From the NCBI GenBank assembly GCA_002698945.1, contig NZZV01000173.1, forward strand, positions 1-48,446: a stretch of 48,446 bases of DNA, given 5' to 3'. Both the position numbers and the translations under genes were made by a program. The notes under the pieces are model-generated. The model was given only the letters and a program-made list of their open reading frames with translations. It ran no database searches and was not told the origin of the DNA. Positions 43,151-48,446 of this stretch are shown here, one piece after another. How positions within the stretch are numbered: the stretch's first letter is position 1; each line of letters begins with the position of its first letter. This DNA comes from Acidimicrobiaceae bacterium (lineage in GTDB: Bacteria; Actinomycetota; Acidimicrobiia; Acidimicrobiales; Ilumatobacteraceae).

Positions 43151-43816
43151 ATGGGCAAGTTCACCGGCCATGAGTGGCAAGCCTTGGCCGAGCATGTGGC
43201 CCCATACCGCATCGACCCGGATGCACCCGATCCCTACGTCTCGACGTTCAATGCCGCAGTTCGTGAGGCACGGTACGTCTGCGGCCGTGATGTCGATACT
43301 GGCGAGCGCCTCGATGGTCGGCCAGTCGCGATCTGGGCCGGCACGCTCGTGTACCTCGTGCTACTCGAGCAGATCGGAAACACTTTGCGACCGGTCGGCG
43401 GCCGTGATCTCCCGAAGCAGGTTCGAGAGTCGGCAGCGGCGCGGGCACTCCGGCAGTTCGCGCCACACACGACGAAGCCACAACGGGAGGTGATCTACGC
43501 GCTCAGGAATGCCTTCGCCCATGAGTTCGGCCTGTTCAACGACGGCCGAGGCGGGCGCTACCGCCATGTGTTTACCCTCGACGACGAACCTGGCGGACCG
43601 CTCGTTCGCTGGCCCCGTCGACGATGGGATGGAACGGTGGACGGAGTGCGCCGCGCAACCAGAACAACGGTGAATCTCGTTGCCGTCGGAGACCTCTGCG
43701 AGGACGTCGTGCGCAGCGTTCGTGAGCATTCAAACTCGGTCGCACTTCGCTCTCGTGTGCCGCTGGCAGAGCTGCAGAAGCGCTTCGCCTTCAGCATCAG
43801 CGATACGCCGGACTAG
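43151..43816 (+). CDS. HEPN-like protein with RNxxxH motif
   Basis: This 221-residue, mostly helical protein has no membrane segment. The centre reads REVIYALRNAFAHEFGLFN, with R119-N120 and H124. R-x4-H following a helix is the catalytic signature of HEPN RNases and is widespread in toxin and defence proteins. The N-terminal helices (WAGTLVYLVLLEQIGNTL) and C-terminal part are not assigned. The family name is therefore inferred from one motif and fold propensity. Confidence 0.5.
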   Translation: MGKFTGHEWQALAEHVAPYRIDPDAPDPYVSTFNAAVREARYVCGRDVDTGERLDGRPVAIWAGTLVYLVLLEQIGNTLRPVGGRDLPKQVRESAAARALRQFAPHTTKPQREVIYALRNAFAHEFGLFNDGRGGRYRHVFTLDDEPGGPLVRWPRRRWDGTVDGVRRATRTTVNLVAVGDLCEDVVRSVREHSNSVALRSRVPLAELQKRFAFSISDTPD

Positions 43817-43972
43817 GTGGAGACCAGGTCGAACGACGAGTTCACCCGTTGCCATGCAGGGCCTGTCGCCGGACGTGCCCGATCAACGATTCGGAATTCA
43901 TCAGCTGGGCTCGGAGGCACCACAAAGTAACGGCGCCGCGAGGACTGCAGTTGCGTACCGTAGGCAACCAAT

Positions 43973-44641
43973 ATGGGCGACGAATACACCTGGCCTGAAG
44001 CAGGCGGAACATTCTTCACGTTCAAGCGCACCCGTGACGACGCCTACACCTGGATGCGGCAGTCGCTGCACGAGTACGCCTACATGTACCGGGAGAGCGC
44101 AGAGGTCCTGATGGAGAGGGCATGCAACGCGCCGGGGCTGCTGAACGTCCATGCCATTCCCGCCGTCTACCTGTTCCGGCACTTCGTGGAGCTCTCGCTC
44201 AAGGACCTGCTCGTGCAGACCGGTCGTCTGAACGACAAGACAGAGAGCTACCCCGACAAGCACCGTCTCGAACCACTGTGGCAGAAACTGCGAGCACTGT
44301 TGGACGAAGCTGAGCTGGGCGATTCGGACGACGATCGAGCGACGCTCGACGTGGTGGACGATCTCATCCGACAGCTCGACACCGCCGACCCCAGTGCGAT
44401 GGCGTTCCGGTACCCCGTAGGCACCCAGCGAAAGGACGGGAGCCGCGAGGTTCTACTCAGCGACAACTTCGAATACTTCGACATGCGGACCTTCCGTGAT
44501 CAGGCCGAGCGTCTGGCGCACTTCCTCGAAGCGTGCGGCGAGCAGGTTCATGTGTACCTCGAAATCCACGACGACCTCGCGCGCGAGTACCAAGACTTCC
44601 TTCGCGACGAGACCCGAGACTTCTTGGAGGACGACTGGTGA
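43973..44641 (+). CDS. HEPN-like protein of the RHxxELxLK type
   Basis: The 222-residue protein contains IPAVYLFRHFVELSLKDLLV (about 62-81) and, after a gap, DKHRLEPLWQKLRALLDEAE. The pattern R-H-x2-E-L-x-L-K ... H-x-L-x2-L-W marks a large group of helical HEPN-related proteins of unknown function found near defence genes. The C-terminal third is acidic (DDLAREYQDFLRDETRDFLE). It is followed after 52 bases by an M41-like gene on the same strand. Confidence 0.55.
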   Translation: MGDEYTWPEAGGTFFTFKRTRDDAYTWMRQSLHEYAYMYRESAEVLMERACNAPGLLNVHAIPAVYLFRHFVELSLKDLLVQTGRLNDKTESYPDKHRLEPLWQKLRALLDEAELGDSDDDRATLDVVDDLIRQLDTADPSAMAFRYPVGTQRKDGSREVLLSDNFEYFDMRTFRDQAERLAHFLEACGEQVHVYLEIHDDLAREYQDFLRDETRDFLEDDW

Positions 44642-44693
44642 AGCCGAGCGCTGACAGCAGCTCGACTCCCGGCGGCCGGAAACGGTGCGTGCG

Positions 44694-45191
44694 ATGAACG
44701 ACATCCGATACCGGACAGCGATCCATGAGGCCGGCCACGCCGTGACGGCGATCTGTCTTGGATTGCGGGCCGTGGTGATCAAGCTCGAGACCGACACCAA
44801 CGGATGGACCGAGGTACATGCGGACGGACCGTTGACCGTCGACCGGCTACGTGAACAGACGTATCGCTCGTATTGCACCACGGCTTGCGCTGGCAACGCC
44901 GCCGTGCGCCACGTTGTCTCCCAAGAGGCAGCCGACGCCGAGCTCGCGGATCAGCCAGAGCTCGCCATCGTCGATCGTGAGCGAGCCCAGCACTGGGCGA
45001 AGTGCGTCATCCAGCTCACGGGTGAGCCGATCGAGGTCGTGGTCGCCGCTGCTCAAGCCGAAGTCGGGGAGCTATTCAAGAATGCAGGCGTCGACGAAGC
45101 AATCCGGCGCGTTGCCGACGCCTTGCTGGCAGCTGGTGGCGTTCTGGAGGAAACTGCGATCAGCGTGGCCTTCGACGACGTTGGGCCGTAG
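44694..45191 (+). CDS. Second stand-alone M41-like HExxH protein
   Basis: This is a 165-residue protein from ATG 44694 (GTG 44685 also open). AIHEAGHAVTAICLGL is a textbook FtsH-family zinc motif (HEAGH). Then come ACAGNAAVRHVVSQ, a run of acidic residues that could give the third ligand, and the final IRRVADALLAAGGVLEETAIS. No AAA domain is present. The layout is shared with the protein at 41707, though identity is low. It probably forms a unit with the HEPN-like gene upstream. Confidence 0.7.
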   Translation: MNDIRYRTAIHEAGHAVTAICLGLRAVVIKLETDTNGWTEVHADGPLTVDRLREQTYRSYCTTACAGNAAVRHVVSQEAADAELADQPELAIVDRERAQHWAKCVIQLTGEPIEVVVAAAQAEVGELFKNAGVDEAIRRVADALLAAGGVLEETAISVAFDDVGP

Positions 45192-45821
45192 GCGCGAATC
45201 CCAAGACGCTGTGCCTCATGGGGCACTCATCACAGCGTTCGATACAGCGTTCGATCGAGTCGGACGTTCCGGTGAGGTGACCGAGTCCAGGACGTGCTGA
45301 GCGCCGCCAACTCGGCAGGTAACAAGCATCAGATCCACTCGCGCTACCCGAAGGGCAAGGACTTCTCCGAACAATGCGGTCAGCGGCTCATCATCTCGAA
45401 CGCTAGGAACCCAGACGGAACCGTCTGAACTCAATCGCATGCGCGAGGTCCTCAACTGCGTCGTCGATCGCGAACGATTCGACGCGAGCGCGTCCGCTCG
45501 CAGAACACCGCCGCAGCCAAGGCCAGAAGCACCACGAGCCGAACGGTGCGCGAAGCATCCGTTCAAAGTCCTTGGGCCTGGAGAGTCCCGACGAGACGAG
45601 TTGGGCTGATCCAGTTGCCCAGCAAGACGCCGAAGGAATCCGTTGTCAGGGCATGGGAGGAACGCCAGCGCTTACCGCCTCTGAGCATGTCTGCGCTGAA
45701 CGGTCTCACCAGTGAACACCTCGATCGTGTCCAGCGAACATCGCCATCCCCGAACTGTCGTTCGGAGACACACGCATCGTGCGTAGCGCGAGCTTGCGCT
45801 TGCGTGGAACAAGTCCAAGGA
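45192..45821. other. Gap of 630 bases without a supported gene
   Basis: Neither strand shows a coding pattern I trust. A 44-codon plus-strand frame (45294-45428, containing YPKGKDFSEQCGQRL) has some non-random look and may be the tail of a lost gene. The gap separates the M41/HEPN genes from the AbiE pair and may mark a junction between cargo blocks. Confidence 0.4.
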
Positions 45822-46652
45822 TTAGCCGCCACGGCGGATGAGTTCGTTCAGCCAGGCGACGGCATCGCCGAGTGGGAGCACGCCGGTTACGAGTTCGCTC
45901 GTCGCCGCGTCGTACAGGTCGGGCCAGGCGTCGTGGGCGACGACCGTTGGTGGCCACGCCTGCTGGCGTCGGTAGGCGAACAGGCGGGCGCCGGCCTCGG
46001 CGACCTCGGGCGGGTCGAGCGGATCGACTCGATCGAGGATCTGGAGGTCGACCAGATCGTGCGCTCGCTGCGATGCCGTCGGCCCAGTGCAGGCGTGGAT
46101 CTTCTGTGCCGCCTGGTGTGCGGCGGCCATCACGGCAATCGGCTCGGGTGCCGGCAGACCAAGATCGGAGAAGGTCCTCGTGATGTCTTCGGCGAGGCGG
46201 TGCTCCGGCGTGTCGGTGCTGTCGATCTCGGGGTGGCCGACCTCGAACACCACCGTCGTCCATGCGGTGCCGTGGAAGCTGAGCTTGATCTCGTACGGCT
46301 GCATCACGTACTCGATCGGGACACCCTCGGGCTGAGCCTTCCGCTTCGTCACGAGGCGGCCGGTGACGTGATGCCAGCCGCGCTCGAGGTTGTCAGCGAG
46401 TTCGTCCTCGAAGTCCTCGGTCGTCGTTCCGGGCCGAGGGGAGAAGTCGAGATCCCGGGTGAGGCGCGCGTCCTGCTCTTTGGTCCGAAGCCGAATCGAC
46501 GCTCCACCCTTCACGACGCCGGCCGGCAGCATCTGGCCGACGATCGTGTGCGCGACGGTGCGCCGAAGTCTCGGCTCGGCGATCCCGAGATCGTCAGCCA
46601 GGTTGCGCAACCGGGCCGCCAGGGCTTGTTGGTTCCGCGGCGGCTCCTTCAT
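45822..46652 (-). CDS. AbiEii-type nucleotidyltransferase toxin
   Basis: The 276-residue protein is of the AbiEii/MenT superfamily. The nucleotidyltransferase core reads VVKGGASIRLRTKEQDARLT, then RDLDFSP, matching GGxxL-x-R ... R-x-S/T-x-DLD. A further segment AHDLVDLQIL fits the conserved C-terminal D-x-D region. Type IV toxins of this group modify tRNA or another target and stop growth, often in response to phage. The start overlaps the antitoxin stop by ATGA. Confidence 0.87.
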   Translation of the reverse strand: MKEPPRNQQALAARLRNLADDLGIAEPRLRRTVAHTIVGQMLPAGVVKGGASIRLRTKEQDARLTRDLDFSPRPGTTTEDFEDELADNLERGWHHVTGRLVTKRKAQPEGVPIEYVMQPYEIKLSFHGTAWTTVVFEVGHPEIDSTDTPEHRLAEDITRTFSDLGLPAPEPIAVMAAAHQAAQKIHACTGPTASQRAHDLVDLQILDRVDPLDPPEVAEAGARLFAYRRQQAWPPTVVAHDAWPDLYDAATSELVTGVLPLGDAVAWLNELIRRGG

Positions 46653-47197
46653 CGGGCCGAGCCGATCTCCTCGATGATGCGCGCGTGGTCTCGGCGGCGA
46701 AGGAGGCCTTCGTCTCGGGCACGGTCGGCGGCGTCGACGAGTCGGTCGCTCATGATGCTGCCGACGCAGTCGCGCAGGGCCCGCTCTACGGTCGCGGATG
46801 GCAATCCCTCGTAGACGGTCCGGTCCGATGCGGGTAGGTCATCGCGGATCACTTCGATCTGGTCGGGGAGGTTGCGTCGCACCCGGCGCGTGGTGCCGAC
46901 ACGAATCCGGCGAGGGTTCACGAGCCCAAGGCCGTGGAACGCGAGCACCGAGTCACGAGTGAGGTAGGCGTCGGGGCCGACGGACAGGACGGCCTCGTAG
47001 AACGGAGCGCGCTCGTCGTCGACGAGATCGGGGAAGCGGTACACGCCCCGTGAGACATGTTCGAGCCCACCGCGCACCGCGAGCTTGCGCACCTCGATGG
47101 GCGGCACGCCCACTTCCTCCGCGATGGCGGGCGTGACGTAGCCGCCGTTCGCGGCTGCACGGAGGCGCCGCCGGTTCGTCGTCGCGAGTTGACCCAT
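46649..47197 (-). CDS. AbiEi-type antitoxin
   Basis: The product has 182 residues from ATG 47197. The N-terminal winged helix (GYVTPAIAEEVGVPPIEVRK) is followed by LAVRGGLEHVSRGVYRFPDL, the hallmark of AbiEi_4 antitoxins, and a C-terminal antitoxin domain (PSATVERALRDCVGSIMSDR). AbiEi represses its own promoter through inverted repeats and counteracts the toxin without tight binding. It forms a two-gene operon with AbiEii. Confidence 0.88.
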   Translation of the reverse strand: MGQLATTNRRRLRAAANGGYVTPAIAEEVGVPPIEVRKLAVRGGLEHVSRGVYRFPDLVDDERAPFYEAVLSVGPDAYLTRDSVLAFHGLGLVNPRRIRVGTTRRVRRNLPDQIEVIRDDLPASDRTVYEGLPSATVERALRDCVGSIMSDRLVDAADRARDEGLLRRRDHARIIEEIGSAR

Positions 47198-47205
47198 GTC
47201 AAAAG

Positions 47206-47223
47206 CGTACTGTTTTCGGTACG
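47206..47223 (-). promoter_or_regulatory. Operator/promoter of the AbiE pair
   Basis: CGTAC-N8-GTACG (47206-47210 and 47219-47223) lies 9 bases before the antitoxin ATG. On the minus strand, TACGCT ends 6 bases before the ATG, so the mRNA is probably leaderless and the operator covers the -10 box. Confidence 0.6.
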
Positions 47224-47238
47224 GTTTTGCCAGAGCAC

Positions 47239-47466
47239 TTACCGCCGGTCTTCGCTGGCGAGGATCTCCTCGATGCGCTCGGAGACGTCCGGTCGTCCAC
47301 TCGCGCCGGCACCCGCTGCGCGCAGGTAGCGCCGCCCCGTCAGCACGCCGCGGTACGTCTCGATCGCCCCTCGGACAAGCTCGGACAACGTGAGCCCGCG
47401 TCGAGCAGCCTCGTGACGTAGCAATGCGTCGAGGTCGTCGGGGAGCATCACGGTCGTGCGCTTCAT
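47239..47466 (-). CDS. Ribbon-helix-helix (CopG/VapB-like) protein
   Basis: The product has 75 residues from ATG 47466. MKRTTVMLPDDLDALLRHEA, then RRGLTLSELVRGAIETY, is a full ribbon-helix-helix DNA-binding fold. The C-terminal 30 residues (DVSERIEEILASEDRR) resemble the toxin-binding tail of VapB-type antitoxins. No PIN or other toxin follows; the next gene on this strand is the AbiEi antitoxin. It is thus an orphan antitoxin or a regulator. A palindrome AACGAC-GAC-GTCGTT at 47513-47527 may be its operator. Confidence 0.8.
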   Translation of the reverse strand: MKRTTVMLPDDLDALLRHEAARRGLTLSELVRGAIETYRGVLTGRRYLRAAGAGASGRPDVSERIEEILASEDRR

Positions 47467-47631
47467 GTACGCCAGCATGCCGCACGCCGGAAGTACGACA
47501 CGTTGCAGTTGTAACGACGACGTCGTTGTCGGGCTAGTTGGCAAGCGATCGGACGATCTCAACGTGCCAAGTCATCTCGACTCGGCGAGGTGCGTCCGGT
47601 TCACGGGTGGGGTGACCCTTGAGAGGGTGGA

Positions 47632-48009
47632 ATGCCGACACGACGACCAATCGACGCTTCGACGGCGCAGAGCGCGCCGCCAGACCTGCTGACCGTCGCT
47701 GAGACGGCCGCGGTGCTGCGCTGCGGGTTGACGTTCGTCTACGAGTCGATCCACCGCTACCGGGCCACCGGCGACGCCGACGAGATCCCCGGGCTGAAGG
47801 TCGGTCGCAGTCTGCGCGTTCCCCGCGTCCGGCTCGAGCGCTACATCGGCGCGCCGATCACGTGGCCCATCGTCGACCACCCGATCGTCGATCACGAGCC
47901 CGACACCAGCGACCCCGTCAACACCGCGACGCCATCGCCTCGCCCGACCGCTCGACACCCCCGCCGCGCCACTCGCCGCCCGGCGACTCCTCGTCTCTTC
48001 GAGGACTGA
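47632..48009 (+). CDS. Excisionase-like helix-turn-helix protein
   Basis: The product has 125 residues with AGAGGG ahead of ATG 47632. Residues 20-75 form a MerR/excisionase-type helix-turn-helix: LLTVAETAAVLRCGLTFVYE, then IPGLKVGRSLRVPRVRLERY, with the wing and lysine/arginine contacts. The tail is Pro/Arg-rich and disordered. Genes of this kind often precede actinobacterial MobF relaxases and may act as the accessory oriT-binding protein or as an excisionase. Confidence 0.78.
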   Translation: MPTRRPIDASTAQSAPPDLLTVAETAAVLRCGLTFVYESIHRYRATGDADEIPGLKVGRSLRVPRVRLERYIGAPITWPIVDHPIVDHEPDTSDPVNTATPSPRPTARHPRRATRRPATPRLFED

Positions 48010-48029
48010 CCCACTTCCCGGGAGCACCC

Positions 48030-48101
48030 ATGACCAACTGCCAACCACATGCCAGTGAATCGAACAGACAGGTGCCCGCGGGCAGTCGGGAACGTTCATG
48101 A
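48030..48101 (+). CDS. 23-codon ORF coupled to the relaxase start
   Basis: GGGAG precedes an ATG at 48030 that opens a 23-residue frame (starts MTNCQPHASES). Its TGA overlaps the relaxase ATG as ATGA. It may set relaxase translation. There is no evidence that the peptide itself has a role. Confidence 0.35.
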   Translation: MTNCQPHASESNRQVPAGSRERS

Positions 48102-48446
48102 TCAGGGTGACGACGATCTATGCGGCGTCGGCGGGGCCGTCGGCTCGCTACTACACCGGCTACCTGACCGAGCCGGACGGCGAGTTGCCGGGACGGTGGA
48201 TGGGCCGGCAGGCGTCGGCGTTCGGTCTCGGCGGGGAGGTGTCGACCGACGCGCTCGAGTCGCTGCTGTCGGGACGTCACCCGGTCACCGGTCAGGTCCT
48301 CGGGCGTGAGCTGTTGGATCGGGTCGACCGGCACGGCAACGTCACCAGAGCGGTGGCGGGGTATGACGCGACGTTCTCGGCGCCGAAGTCGTTGTCGGTG
48401 CTGTGGGCGCTCACCGGTGACGACGGGCTCGCCGAGTGCCACGACC
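48098..48446 (+). CDS. MobF/TrwC-family relaxase, N-terminal part (runs off window)
   Basis: The first 116 residues are in the window. The catalytic tyrosine pair Y18-Y19 in SARYYTGYL sits at the same position as in TrwC. AVAGYDATFSAPKSLSVLWA is the conserved second motif of the MobF relaxase domain. The enzyme nicks DNA at oriT and stays covalently bound while it is pumped out. It points away from the conjugation genes, while a headless helicase end of the same family lies at 39934-41421 on the other strand. Confidence 0.92.
   Translation, partial: MIRVTTIYAASAGPSARYYTGYLTEPDGELPGRWMGRQASAFGLGGEVSTDALESLLSGRHPVTGQVLGRELLDRVDRHGNVTRAVAGYDATFSAPKSLSVLWALTGDDGLAECHD

Noticed and set aside
45294-45428. 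A 44-codon ORF with YPKGKDFSEQCGQRL
   Set aside because: It may be the tail of a lost gene, but there is no start signal or recognised family.
1-48446. tRNA, rRNA, riboswitch and CRISPR features
   Set aside because: No cloverleaf, rRNA-like stretch, known riboswitch core or spaced repeats were recognised on reading both strands. A tRNAscan and Infernal run would be needed to be certain.

Overview
The window is high-GC DNA with ATGA and GTGA gene overlaps, many GTG starts and several starts placed 6 to 9 bases after a -10-like box (probable leaderless mRNAs). This points to Actinomycetota. The gene families would suit the Acidimicrobiia, but I cannot place it to genus. It reads as an accessory region: the conjugation part of a plasmid or integrative element joined to metal-resistance, copper/thiol and cell-wall genes. 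I see no rRNA, tRNA, CRISPR array, integrase or replication initiator.

Left part (1-8.4 kb): metal handling. There is a YnfA-type membrane protein (cut by the window edge), a MerR regulator with a coupled MerT-like protein, a Met-rich anchored protein, a CmtR-like ArsR regulator with an HMA-CDF transporter and signal peptidase II, and a second CmtR-like regulator with a P1B ATPase and a cyclase-YHS-DUF3703 protein.

7.7-26.9 kb: envelope and redox genes. These are an M23 peptidase, an NlpC/P60 protein, an ECF sigma factor divergent from its likely anti-sigma, a DsbA-like/VKOR/TlpA thiol set behind a Cys-Cys leader ORF, an acyltransferase-SGNH protein, a SCO1 protein, a second CDF exporter with a CadC/SmtB-like regulator, a DUF411 gene with an in-frame UGA exactly at its first metal-site Cys, DUF305, a CPBP protease, another M23 protein, and a cytochrome c-SCO1-PCuAC-CtaG operon.

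27.2-41.4 kb, minus strand: a type IV secretion/conjugation module. In transcription order it holds a truncated MobF relaxase helicase end, an AAA ATPase, the VirD4 coupling protein, a DUF3846 protein with a coupled HTH peptide, TcpC, a VirB2-like protein, a TcpE/PrgI-like protein, the VirB4 ATPase, a VirB6-like protein, a VirB8-like protein and a lysozyme-VanY wall hydrolase. Two structured non-coding gaps (35.1 and 38.4-38.5 kb) hold strong inverted repeats.

41.4-48.4 kb: cargo that looks defensive or addictive. Two stand-alone M41-like HExxH proteins flank a zinc-ribbon protein and two HEPN-like proteins. After them come an AbiEi/AbiEii type IV toxin-antitoxin pair, an RHH protein and an HTH protein. 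The N-terminus of a MobF relaxase then starts on the plus strand and runs off the right edge. Its orientation, opposite to the truncated helicase end at 39.9-41.4 kb, suggests an inversion or a duplicated and decayed relaxase.

Strongest leads: the DUF411 UGA with a SECIS-like hairpin, the split relaxase, and the M41/HEPN island.
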